56,856 bases of DNA, from assembly GCF_015554145.1 (NCBI RefSeq), contig NZ_JADNHZ010000018.1, positions 1-56,856 of the forward strand, written 5' to 3'. Positions within the stretch are counted from its first letter, which is position 1. Each line of letters begins with the position of its first letter. Positions 28,163 through 36,120 of the stretch are shown piece by piece. This DNA comes from Collinsella aerofaciens (GTDB taxonomy: Bacteria > Actinomycetota > Coriobacteriia > Coriobacteriales > Coriobacteriaceae). The position numbers and the translations under genes are program-made. The notes under the pieces were generated by a model that had not been told where the DNA came from, searched no databases, and saw nothing but the letters and a program-made list of their open reading frames with translations.

Positions 28163-28636
28163 CTAGGAGCGGGTTTCCATCTTGGCGTGGCACTTGGGGC
28201 AGGTGACGCGGATCTTGCCTTTGCCCTTGGGGACGGAGAGCATCTGGCCGCAGTTGGGGCACTTGAGGTATGCCGTGGTCTTGCGACCCTTCCACATCTT
28301 CTTGGCCGTGCGCTTGGCACGCTCAAAGTCTTCCTTGCTGGTACCGGCCGTGCGCGAGGCGTTGGCAGCCGCGGCGCCGCTACCCAAGCTCGCTACGAAC
28401 TTGCCCAGGCCGGGGACGTTAGCGGTCGCGGCGACAAAGGCCGCGTTTTCCTTGCGACGTGCGTCGATGTTTTTGGACAGGCCGCGCAGCACGCCAATCA
28501 CGATTACGGCGATGGCAATCCAGCTGAGCCACTGGATATGGGCTATCGATCCGATCATCGCGATGACGATGCCGACAAAGCCCATAACGATGGTGAGCTC
28601 ATCGGCGCCATTGCGGCCCTTCATAAAGTCATTCAT
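28163..28636 (-). CDS. Small membrane protein with C-terminal zinc ribbon
   Basis: A 157-aa protein with two closely spaced hydrophobic segments near the N-terminus (LTIVMGFVGIVIAMIGSIA and WLSWIAIAVIVIGVLRGL), a basic linker, and a C-terminal zinc ribbon with CPNCGQMLSVPKGKG and CPKCHAK (two CxxC pairs). Similar architectures are often annotated only as zinc-ribbon domain proteins; the role is unknown. Start 28636 is favoured by GAAAGG upstream; a longer frame to 28666 lacks support. It lies downstream of csoR on the same strand, separated by a GTCCC-family element. Confidence 0.75.
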   Translation of the reverse strand: MNDFMKGRNGADELTIVMGFVGIVIAMIGSIAHIQWLSWIAIAVIVIGVLRGLSKNIDARRKENAAFVAATANVPGLGKFVASLGSGAAAANASRTAGTSKEDFERAKRTAKKMWKGRKTTAYLKCPNCGQMLSVPKGKGKIRVTCPKCHAKMETRS

Positions 28637-28691
28637 GCAAATTGCCTTTCGTTCGATATGCTGCACGCCTTTATACCCGATTTAGAGCAAG

Positions 28692-28760
28692 GGGGACAGG
28701 TCAATCTGCACCAAGGTGGTGCAAACATACCTGTCCCCGATGCACCAAGAAGGTGCAAAG
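28692..28760. repeat. GTCCC-family nested palindrome between csoR and the zinc-ribbon gene
   Basis: Outer arms GGGGACAGGT (28692-28701) and ACCTGTCCCC (28729-28738) enclose an inner TGCACC / GGTGCA hairpin. A further GATGCACCAAGAAGGTGCA hairpin follows. The same parts in the same order occur at 39740-39802. Confidence 0.7.
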
Positions 28761-28782
28761 CAGTCCGTCCCCAATGCCCCAA

Positions 28783-29055
28783 TTACTTGGAGAGCTTGTC
28801 GACGACGCGTTCGATCTCGGCGAGCTTGGCGGCTTTGAGGTCTTCGTCGCCCGATTCGATTGCCGAAGTCACGCAGCCCTCGATATGCGCCTTGAGCACA
28901 TCGGCGTTGATGCGCGCAATGAGCGCCTGCGTTGCCATGAGCTGCGTGGAAATATCGACGCAGTAGCGGTCCTCATCGACCATCCGCAAGATGCCGTCGA
29001 TCTGGCCGCGTGCCGTCTTGAGCATGCGGGTCACCGATTTGTGGTCTGCCATCAT
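28783..29055 (-). CDS. csoR: CsoR-family copper-sensing repressor
   Basis: A 90-aa all-helical repressor that binds Cu(I) and then leaves its operator. The copper ligands of the family are all present: Cys32 (RYCVDI), His57 and Cys61 (KAHIEGCV). GAGGA lies 6 bp before ATG 29055. It is the last gene of copA-copZ-csoR and should repress the copA promoter, where a CsoR-like operator is found at 31871-31887. Confidence 0.93.
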   Translation of the reverse strand: MMADHKSVTRMLKTARGQIDGILRMVDEDRYCVDISTQLMATQALIARINADVLKAHIEGCVTSAIESGDEDLKAAKLAEIERVVDKLSK

Positions 29056-29103
29056 GGCGGGTCCTCGTTTCTGGTCGATGGGGTCGAATGCTTCTGGTAG
29101 CTG

Positions 29104-29325
29104 CTACGCGGCGGTCACGGACAGGGCGTGGAACTTCTCGCCGGCGCCCTCGACGGCGGCAGCGAGCTGCTCGGCGGTCACGGTGTCGGCGCACTCAACC
29201 TGGACGGTCTGGGTCTCGTGATCGGCGTCGGCGTCGGTCACGCCGGCAACGTTGAGCAACGCCGTCTCGACGGTGGCGTCGCAGTGGCCGCACATGAGGC
29301 CGGAAGTCTTGATTGTGTAACGCAT
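29104..29325 (-). CDS. copZ: Copper chaperone CopZ (heavy-metal-associated domain)
   Basis: A 73-aa single HMA domain that hands Cu(I) to the CopA pump. The metal loop is GLMCGHCDATVE with Cys12 and Cys15. AGAGGAA precedes ATG 29325; an upstream in-frame extension to 29436 has no ribosome-binding site and crosses the gap to copA, so it is left out. It sits 147 bp after copA and 48 bp before csoR. Confidence 0.93.
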   Translation of the reverse strand: MRYTIKTSGLMCGHCDATVETALLNVAGVTDADADHETQTVQVECADTVTAEQLAAAVEGAGEKFHALSVTAA

Positions 29326-29472
29326 GGGTATTCCTCTCTGCTGTGTCGGCTTTCCCAGGCACCCGACCTTGACCTTCAAGCCGTCGCTCGCGTACCAAAG
29401 TACGCGTCGCTCCTCTTTCAGGTCAATCTCTGGCACCTGGAAAACCCGTTCTAAATGGACGTAATAGTGAGC

Positions 29473-31812
29473 CTATTTTGCCACTTTAGGCTTAAAGGTT
29501 CGCAGGCGCAGCGCATTGCTTACGACGCATACGCTCGACAGGCTCATGGCCGCGGCGCCGAACATCGGCGAGAGCTGCCATCCGGTGAGCGGGAAGAACA
29601 CGCCCGCCGCCAGCGGAATGCCGATGCCGTTGTAGAACAGCGCCCAGAACAGGTCCTGCTTGATGTTGCGGATCGTGGCGCGCGAAAGCTCGATGGCGCG
29701 CGCAACATCCATGAGGTCGCTACGCATGAGCACCACATCTGCCCCTTCTTTGGCGATGTCGGCGCCGGTGCCGATCGCAAGGCCCACGTCGGCGCGCGCC
29801 AGGGCGGGGGAGTCGTTGATGCCGTCGCCCACCATGGCGACCTTGCCGCCCGCATCCTGCAGTTCGCGCACGTGGCGTTCTTTGTCGGCGGGGAGGACGT
29901 CGGCGATGACCTGTTCGCTGGTGAGTCCCACGCGGCGGGCGATTGCTTCGGCCGTCACGCGGTTGTCGCCGGTGAGCATGCGCACGTCGACGCCAAGCGA
30001 GCGGAGCGCGGAAATGGCCCCGGCGCTCGTCTCCTTGACCTCGTCAGCCACGGCAATGGTGCCGGTAAGCTCGCTGTTCTTGGCAAAGAACAGCGGTGTT
30101 TTGCCCTCGGCGGCAAATTGCTCGGTAAGACCCGCGGGCACGGTAACGCCCAACTCGTTCATCAGGCGTACGTTGCCGGCGGCGATGACATTCTGCCCCT
30201 CGCGCGCCGTTACGCCACGACCGGGCACGGCGGCAAAGTCCTCGACCATGCGCGCGACAATTCCGCGTGCCTCGCACTCGGCCATAATCGCCTCGGCCAG
30301 CGGGTGCTCGCTCGAGCGCTCCAACGCGGCGGCCAGCTTGAGCAGCGACTTTTCGCTCATGGCGGGCGAGCCGTCAGCGCGCGTGGCTACTACGATATCG
30401 GTCACGGCAGGCTTGCCGCGGGTGACCGTGCCCGTCTTGTCGAGCACCACGGTGCCCACACTGCGCAGATTCTCCAGCGCCTCGGCACTCTTGAACAGAA
30501 TGCCCATCTCGGCGCCCTTGCCGGTACCCACCATAATGGCGACGGGCGTGGCCAGACCCAGTGCGCACGGGCAGCTGATCACCAGCACGGCCACGGCGGA
30601 GGTGAGCGCCTCGTTCATGCTGCCGGTCAGTGCCATCCACACTACAAAGGTCACGACCGAGATTACAAACACCACGGGCACGAACACGCCGGCGACCTTG
30701 TCGGCCATGCGGGCGATGGGCGCCTTGGTGGCGTTGGCGTCCTCGACGAGCTGGATAATCTTGGCGAGCGACGTGTCGGCGCCCACACGCGTGGCGCGGA
30801 AGGTAAACGAGCCCGTGCGGTTGACCGTGGCCGCGTTGACAGTGTCGCCGGCGGTCTTTTCCACGGGGATGGACTCGCCGGTGAGCGCGCTCTCGTCCAC
30901 GGCCGAGCTGCCCTCGAGCACCACGCCATCGACGGGGATGGACTCTCCGGGGCGTACGCGCAGGACCTGGCCGGGAAGGATGCTGTCGACGTCGACGGTG
31001 GTCTCGGCGCCGTCCTCTGCCACGACGGTCGCGCTCTTGGGCGCCAGGTCGATGAGCGCCTCGATGGCGCCGCCAGTCTTGGATTTGCTGCGTGTCTCGA
31101 GGTATTTGCCCACGGTGACGAGCGACAGGATCGTGCCCGCACTCTCAAAATACAGGTTGCCCATGCTCGTCATCATGGCCTCGTGGATTTGCCCGGCGGC
31201 CAGCTGGTCGGCCATGATAAACATGGCATAGAACGACCAGGCGACGGAAGCGGTGGCGCCCACGGCAATAAGGGCGTCCATGGTGGGCGCGCCGTGCGCG
31301 AGCGATTTAAACCCGTTGATAAAGTACGCGTCGTTGACATAGACGATGGGGATGAGTAGGACGAGCTCGGTGAGGGCGAGCGTCATACTGTGGGTGTGGT
31401 CGGTGAAGACGCCGGGCAGCGGCCAGCCGAGCATGTGCCCCATGCCTATGTAGAACAGTGGGATGAGGAATACGATCGAGACGATGAGACGAGTGCGCAT
31501 GGCAGAGGCGGCGGCCTCCAGTTTTTTGGTGGGCGACTCCATATGGGCGGCGCCGGACCTGGCTTGCGTACTGCCGCTTTGGGCGGCGTCGGTGTCCGTG
31601 CTGACGGGTGAGGCCGAGTAGCCAGCGCGATCGACGGCGGTGCAGATGTCGTCGGGGGTGATCTGCGCGGGGTCGTAGTCCACCAGCATAGAGCCGGCGA
31701 GCAGATTGACCGCGACGCTCTCGACGCCGTCGAGCTTGCTCACGGCACGATCCACGTGCGCCTGGCAGGCGGCGCATGTCATGCCACCCACGTCGAACTT
31801 ATCTTGAGCCAT
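29473..31812 (-). CDS. copA: Cu(I)-exporting P1B-type ATPase
   Basis: A 779-aa copper exporter in the cytoplasmic membrane. N-terminal HMA domain has GMTCAACQ (Cys13, Cys16). The transmembrane metal site is [11 protein letters not shown], the phosphorylated Asp is in [11 protein letters not shown], the actuator TGES motif is in [11 protein letters not shown], and the hinge is [12 protein letters not shown]. The C-terminal [13 protein letters not shown] and [16 protein letters not shown] segments are those of copper rather than zinc pumps. AAGGAGAAGCC precedes ATG 31812. It is the first gene of the copA-copZ-csoR operon. Confidence 0.96.
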   Translation of the reverse strand: MAQDKFDVGGMTCAACQAHVDRAVSKLDGVESVAVNLLAGSMLVDYDPAQITPDDICTAVDRAGYSASPVSTDTDAAQSGSTQARSGAAHMESPTKKLEAAASAMRTRLIVSIVFLIPLFYIGMGHMLGWPLPGVFTDHTHSMTLALTELVLLIPIVYVNDAYFINGFKSLAHGAPTMDALIAVGATASVAWSFYAMFIMADQLAAGQIHEAMMTSMGNLYFESAGTILSLVTVGKYLETRSKSKTGGAIEALIDLAPKSATVVAEDGAETTVDVDSILPGQVLRVRPGESIPVDGVVLEGSSAVDESALTGESIPVEKTAGDTVNAATVNRTGSFTFRATRVGADTSLAKIIQLVEDANATKAPIARMADKVAGVFVPVVFVISVVTFVVWMALTGSMNEALTSAVAVLVISCPCALGLATPVAIMVGTGKGAEMGILFKSAEALENLRSVGTVVLDKTGTVTRGKPAVTDIVVATRADGSPAMSEKSLLKLAAALERSSEHPLAEAIMAECEARGIVARMVEDFAAVPGRGVTAREGQNVIAAGNVRLMNELGVTVPAGLTEQFAAEGKTPLFFAKNSELTGTIAVADEVKETSAGAISALRSLGVDVRMLTGDNRVTAEAIARRVGLTSEQVIADVLPADKERHVRELQDAGGKVAMVGDGINDSPALARADVGLAIGTGADIAKEGADVVLMRSDLMDVARAIELSRATIRNIKQDLFWALFYNGIGIPLAAGVFFPLTGWQLSPMFGAAAMSLSSVCVVSNALRLRTFKPKVAK

Positions 31813-31859
31813 GGCTTCTCCTTTCTGTGGTTCGCTGTTGGAATTGTTAACCTGCTGAT

Positions 31860-31890
31860 ACTATACACCCATACCCCCTGGGGGTGTCCA
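31860..31890 (-). promoter_or_regulatory. copA promoter with CsoR-type operator
   Basis: On the minus strand a -35 box TGGACA (31885-31890) and a -10 box TATAGT (31860-31865) flank the near-palindrome ACACCCCCAGGGGGTAT (31871-31887). This G/C-tract palindrome matches the known type of CsoR operator. A repressor bound there would cover the promoter spacer (19 bp). The position, 59 bp before copA, fits autoregulation of the operon by CsoR. Confidence 0.8.
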
Positions 31891-31963
31891 GTAATGGTTG
31901 GAATGTATGACTTTTCATTACAGATGAGGGTGGCTGCTCAATCGGTGGCCGTCCCAACCAATC

Positions 31964-32260
31964 ATCTCAATCTGTAACATCTGGTCCAGTCGTTGAGCCG
32001 TAACTGTTACAGATTTAGACAAACATTTCAGCCGAAAACTAACGTCTCGATCTGTAACATCTAGACCCCGTTTTACCGAGTATTTGTTACAGATCAAGAC
32101 AAACAGTTGGCAGGAAACTCAATGTCTCGATCTGTAACATCTAGAGAAGTTTTAACCCCTTACTGTTACAGATTGAGATGTTGTCTCGCGGGGCTGGGGT
32201 TTTGTCTCGTTCTGTAACATCTAGACCTGTATCTGCCGAGCTGGTGTTACAGATCGAGAC
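31964..32260 (-). repeat. Palindromic repeat array A5 (4 units, 80-bp period), inverted orientation
   Basis: Units start at 31964, 32044, 32124 and 32204; the third is 56 bp, the others 57. The arms are the same, but the centres of units 2 and 3 carry TTTT where arrays A1-A4 mostly carry AAAA, so I read this array as lying on the minus strand. It ends 42 bp after the stop codon of the kinase gene and begins about 75 bp upstream of the copA promoter. The 490-bp gap copA-kinase holds only the copA promoter and this array. Confidence 0.9.
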
Positions 32261-32302
32261 AATTGCCGGGGAGGGGTCCCGTCACGGCAAGACGCCCGCC
32301 GC

Positions 32303-34387
32303 CTAGATACAGAACCCGGGGATCACACAGGTTCGCTTATTTGGCTTGTCCGCAGGCGTTGCGTACGTAAAGACGTCGCCGTCGTGTCCCACGCGATTCA
32401 AATAGAGTGTGCCTCCACTCTCCGATGTGTCAGGGCTCACCGTGCGCTCCCACCAGCAGGTGTCCTTGCCCTTCCACTGGCGGACCATCGTCTCGTTCGT
32501 GGAATACGGGCTCACCTTGAGCTCGCGGAAGAGCTGATACTCCTTGCCCTCGCCGTTGTAGATGTCTGCCAGGTAGTGATAGCCCTCGGCAAACGAATCG
32601 GGCGGTTGCGTACCGCACAGCTCGACCATGGCGGGCAGCCAAAGGGTTGCGGGCAGCTCGCTCAGACACGATGCACTGTTGGCGGCGCCAACGTTATTCG
32701 AGACCTTTTTGACAGATTTGATGAGCGCGCGCAACTCGTTGGGCAGCAGCTTAAGGCCGTCGCCGTCGAGCCATTCCCGCAGCTCGCAATCTGCCCAGCC
32801 GGCGCTCGGCGGTTCAGTCGCAGCATCGCGCTCGGCAATACCCGCGTCGAACATAAACGTCAGCCCGGCCTTGCCCGTCCCGTCCAGAAGCTCATCGTGA
32901 CGGATGCCCACAAGCTGAGCGCCGACCTCCAGCCCGTTGGCGAGCTTCACACGTTTGGTGCACGGATAGGGGATATGCCCGTCAACGTCGAGCAGGTGGT
33001 AGCGCTTGGCAATCTCGCGTGCCTCGCTACGGGTCTCGGCGGCCTTAATCTTGAGCGAAATCTCCTGCAGCTGAGCCCAGGTGTAGTCGTCAAGCGAACC
33101 GCGGATGCCGTCCAGGTAGTCGGGGATGCCAAAGCCATGGGTTGCCGCCCCGATAACGCCGAGCCCCGCAACGGCTGCAACGACGCCGCCGATGACAAAG
33201 CGGCGGCGGGTCATGGCATCGTGACGGGCCTGCTCCAGGATCTCTCGTGCGCGCTCGCCGGCGACGTCGACCTTAAGGTGCGTGCCAGAATCGATATCAA
33301 TTGCGGCCTCGTCTCCTGCACCCTCGCGGTCCTCAGATTCTGCAGCGGGGAGGTATGCCGAGAGCGCCTCGAGCATCTGCTGCTCGGTGGGGCGATTGCC
33401 CTGTTCGACCGAGATGCCTTTCATGATGATCTGGACGAGCGCTTCATCGTCCTCGCAGCGCGGCTCGAGCGGTGCCGGCTTGGTCTTGGTCTTTACGAGA
33501 TAGAACGAGCCGGTTGCAGCGGCGTCCGTCGACTCAAAGTCAAACGGTTTGCGACCGCTGTAGAGCTGGTACAGAATGCTCGAAAGCGCATAGACGTCGA
33601 TTGCCGGCGAACGGCGAAGGGCCGCGATGCCTTCGATATCCTGCGTGAGCATCTCGGGCGCGGCGTATGCGGGCGTGGCAAAGCGCCAGATGTCGGCGCG
33701 CCGGGTGATCGTGTCGTCGCCGAGAGCCATGGTCGCGGAGCCCATGTCGATGAGGCAGGGGTCAAAGGAACAATCAGCAATCTGCTGCTCGAGCGTTCGG
33801 CTGGTGGTGCGGAACATGATATTGGCAGGCGACAGGTCGCGATGGATGACCGGATTCACGAGGCCTTGGGTCATCAAGAGCGCACGAAGCACGGCGTTTC
33901 CGACAGCGGCGACCATCTGGGTGGTCAGCCCGCCCGAGGCGTCGTGCGGAAGCAGGGGCAGCGCCTGCTTGAGTGAGGTGCCCTCGACCCACTCCATGAG
34001 GATGAGCGGGTCGTCCTCGCACGATCCGTAGCCATAGACGCGCGGAAATCCGCGCAGGTGCGAGACGGTACACAGATGACGGTACTCCTCGAACAGCGCA
34101 GCGGTGTTGGCCAGGTGCGCGGCCGATTGCTCGGCGGAGCGGTCGGGGGCTTGGCCGGAAAGGATGGCGTTGTCCTTGAGTAGCTTGACGGCAAAGACCT
34201 CGCCGCTCGTGTTGGTCGCGCGCAGCACGTGCCCGATGTTGCCGTTGTTGCGGTGGGCCGTCTGGAGAATAAGCGTCATAAACCGACGCTTGGCGTCGTC
34301 CTCGGCGCTGGGGTCGACCGCCACGGCGGTGTCGAACGTATCGAGACGGATGAGTTTGTCGCCATAGGCGCTATTGGTAGTATCCAT
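32303..34387 (-). CDS. Receptor-like Ser/Thr protein kinase with C-terminal DUF6273-like domain
   Basis: A 694-aa protein. Cytoplasmic kinase domain (about 45-350): ATP-binding Lys68 in FAVKLLKD, catalytic loop IHRDLSPANIMF (Asp184, Asn189), and metal-binding DMG (214-216) in place of DFG. The glycine-rich loop is degenerate. One membrane helix lies at about 397-418 (FVIGGVVAAVAGLGVIGAA). The outer part (about 475-694) ends WWERTVSP...GTLYLNRVG, resembling the DUF6273 domain found on surface proteins of gut anaerobes. Start 34387 has AAAGGA before it. It follows an FHA-domain gene, the usual phosphothreonine-binding partner. Confidence 0.88.
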   Translation of the reverse strand: MDTTNSAYGDKLIRLDTFDTAVAVDPSAEDDAKRRFMTLILQTAHRNNGNIGHVLRATNTSGEVFAVKLLKDNAILSGQAPDRSAEQSAAHLANTAALFEEYRHLCTVSHLRGFPRVYGYGSCEDDPLILMEWVEGTSLKQALPLLPHDASGGLTTQMVAAVGNAVLRALLMTQGLVNPVIHRDLSPANIMFRTTSRTLEQQIADCSFDPCLIDMGSATMALGDDTITRRADIWRFATPAYAAPEMLTQDIEGIAALRRSPAIDVYALSSILYQLYSGRKPFDFESTDAAATGSFYLVKTKTKPAPLEPRCEDDEALVQIIMKGISVEQGNRPTEQQMLEALSAYLPAAESEDREGAGDEAAIDIDSGTHLKVDVAGERAREILEQARHDAMTRRRFVIGGVVAAVAGLGVIGAATHGFGIPDYLDGIRGSLDDYTWAQLQEISLKIKAAETRSEAREIAKRYHLLDVDGHIPYPCTKRVKLANGLEVGAQLVGIRHDELLDGTGKAGLTFMFDAGIAERDAATEPPSAGWADCELREWLDGDGLKLLPNELRALIKSVKKVSNNVGAANSASCLSELPATLWLPAMVELCGTQPPDSFAEGYHYLADIYNGEGKEYQLFRELKVSPYSTNETMVRQWKGKDTCWWERTVSPDTSESGGTLYLNRVGHDGDVFTYATPADKPNKRTCVIPGFCI

Positions 34388-34419
34388 GGCGTTCCTTTGT
34401 CTGGCATGGGTTGCCGCGC

Positions 34420-34480
34420 GTACACGTGAGCAGTGCGGATATCGGTAAAGTACCATGATAGCCGCACTGCTCACGTGTAC
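34420..34480 (-). promoter_or_regulatory. 19-bp inverted repeat upstream of the kinase gene
   Basis: Left arm begins GTACACGTGAGCAGTGCGG (34420-34438) and pairs perfectly with 34462-34480, around a 23-bp loop, 33 bp before the kinase start. It could be an operator for a dimeric repressor or a leader hairpin controlling kinase expression relative to the FHA gene. No T-run follows. Confidence 0.6.
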
Positions 34481-34524
34481 CGCTGAGTATTGTCGTTTAC
34501 GACGCAGAAGGTAGAAGACGAAAG

Positions 34525-34557
34525 ACGGACGGCGACCGTCTTCCGATCGCCGTCCGT
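34525..34557 (-). terminator. Terminator after the FHA gene
   Basis: ACGGACGGCGA / TCGCCGTCCGT stem directly after the FHA stop codon. On the minus strand it is followed by CTTTCGTCTTCT, a T/C-rich tail. It separates FHA and kinase transcripts at least partly. Confidence 0.7.
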
Positions 34558-34558
34558 G

Positions 34559-35521
34559 CTAGTCCACAATGACAAGGAATGTCGTGTAGAGACCCAGATG
34601 GAGCCTGTCACTGTTGGCGATTTCCACGGGGGGATAGACTTTGCCGGGCTCGCGTTGGTCGCGCGGCGGCTCAATCACAATATCGCCGTCGCCCGCGCCC
34701 GATTCGAGCACTGTGCCGTTGGTCGATCCAAGGCCCTGGGCGTACCAGTGCTCACCCTCGAGCCAAATACGAAGATGCTCGCGCGAGGCGTCGGCGCCTA
34801 CATCGGTGATGCTGGGCGAGGTTTTGGGCAAAGAACCAATCACGGTGCCGCGCGGATCGCGTGTGAGGGGATGGATTTGCATGTCGGCGCAGTTGTCGGC
34901 ATGGGTTCTGAGCAGGCCGAGGTTGGGAGCGACGGTGTGCGGCTGCTCCAGGCTGCTCATAAAGCCACGTCCGACGGTAGTTTCGGTGGTGCCAAAGTGC
35001 CCGCCCGTCTTGCTGTCGCAAAAGCGCTCGACGGTGGCCACGCCCTGAACGGGATCGGCGAGCGCCCCCGTTGCCACAAAGAGCATCAAGAAGAGCGTGC
35101 TTTTTTCGCGCACGGCATTGCCGTCAAAGTTGTCGATGCGATTGAGGGCATTTGCATATAGGCGGCTGTCCAGCTTGTAGCTGGCGAGAGCCGACATCAT
35201 TTCGTTGGCGGCCGGACCGCGATAGTGCTCGGCGATTGCCTGATAGGCGGACTCGCCGCCGCCGAGCTTGCTGCAGATTGCCGCGGAAAGGTTGAGCGTG
35301 GTGACGGTAAAGTCGCTGTAGATGGCGGGCGCGCACTGGTCAGGCTTGCGATGGACGATGTAACGGGTGAGATACGAGCGGTTGGAAGAGCATTTCTCGA
35401 GCAGGGTACTGCCGAGATAAGAGTTTCCATTGATGAGCATTCGGGCGATCTCGAGATGTTTAAGACCGCCGAACGAGCGAATATCGTTATAGAGGACCGA
35501 GCAAGGCGTCTCTGCTGCCAC
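34559..35521 (-). CDS. FHA-domain protein
   Basis: A 320-aa protein with a C-terminal forkhead-associated domain (about residues 225-320): ITDVGADASREHLRIWLEGEHWYAQGLGSTNGTVLES contains the phosphothreonine-binding Arg-Glu-His and Ser-Thr-Asn-Gly residues. The N-terminal 220 residues are helical and unrecognised, with KCSSNRSYLTRYIVHRK and KLDSRLYANALNRIDNFDGN segments. GTG 35521 is chosen because AAGGAGG is 5 bp before it. It is upstream of the receptor-like kinase on the same strand and is a likely phosphorylation partner. The substrate is unknown. Confidence 0.85.
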   Translation of the reverse strand: MAAETPCSVLYNDIRSFGGLKHLEIARMLINGNSYLGSTLLEKCSSNRSYLTRYIVHRKPDQCAPAIYSDFTVTTLNLSAAICSKLGGGESAYQAIAEHYRGPAANEMMSALASYKLDSRLYANALNRIDNFDGNAVREKSTLFLMLFVATGALADPVQGVATVERFCDSKTGGHFGTTETTVGRGFMSSLEQPHTVAPNLGLLRTHADNCADMQIHPLTRDPRGTVIGSLPKTSPSITDVGADASREHLRIWLEGEHWYAQGLGSTNGTVLESGAGDGDIVIEPPRDQREPGKVYPPVEIANSDRLHLGLYTTFLVIVD

Positions 35522-35700
35522 GGATACCTCCTTTGATTGCTTCCTAGCCAATATGGCGATAGGAATTAATGGCCCCCGGTGGGCGACGTATTAAATGGCT
35601 GCGCAATATATAGCGTAACCAAAGCAACATTATAGGCCACATGTTCAAAATTGCAGGAAGCCTGAGAGATTTGGTTTGGACTGGACGGAAATCCCCCTCT
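35522..35700. other. Upstream region of the FHA gene
   Basis: AT-rich stretch (around 35605-35640) that probably holds the minus-strand promoter of the FHA gene. I cannot assign -35 and -10 boxes with confidence. No open reading frame is present. Confidence 0.4.
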
Positions 35701-35838
35701 GTCTTGATCTATAACAATTAGGACCGATTTTACTCGGTAACTGTTACAGATTGAGACGTTTGTGAACCGTGTCGACCGTTTGTCTCAATCTGTAACACGT
35801 AGAGGAAGATTTGCCCTGTAGATGTTACAGATTGAGAC
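35701..35838 (-). repeat. Palindromic repeat array A6 (2 units, 81-bp period), inverted orientation
   Basis: Units start at 35701 and 35782. Unit 1 is the most diverged of all (left arm GTCTTGATCTATAAC). Unit 2 has matched changes CAATC / GATTG in both arms. The centres carry ATTTT and GATTT, as in array A5, so I read the array on the minus strand. It lies 180 bp upstream of the FHA gene and about 280 bp upstream of the divergent DEAD-box gene. Confidence 0.88.
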
Positions 35839-36120
35839 AATCGGCCGGGCCCACCTCGAGCCCGCCTCGTCCACCTCGTCATCTGTGGTTTACGTGGGGG
35901 CATGCGATGCACGGGTATACTAACCAGCGGCGAATCTGCTCCATCGCTTAGAGCTGCTGCGTCTGGACGGCGCGTGATAAGGCTGCCAAAGCGATCGCCA
36001 GCGTGCTGAGCAACGTCCTCTCTGTGCGCACCCGTTTTTGTATGTATTAGCGCACTACCAAGCACGCCCGCGCGGCCGCATGCCGCGCCCATTGCGCGTG
36101 CAGATAAGGAACAACAACAT
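35839..36120 (+). other. Long 5' region of the DEAD-box helicase gene
   Basis: About 280 bp without an open reading frame. It has self-complementary GC-rich stretches (for example GCGCGGCCGCATGCCGCGC at 36070-36088) and AAGGA 10 bp before the ATG. Cold-shock DEAD-box genes often carry long structured leaders, so a structured 5' UTR is possible. I recognise no known RNA family. Confidence 0.35.

Noticed and set aside
29455-31359. 634-aa open frame opposite copA
   Set aside because: copA has all P-type ATPase motifs; the opposite frame has none.
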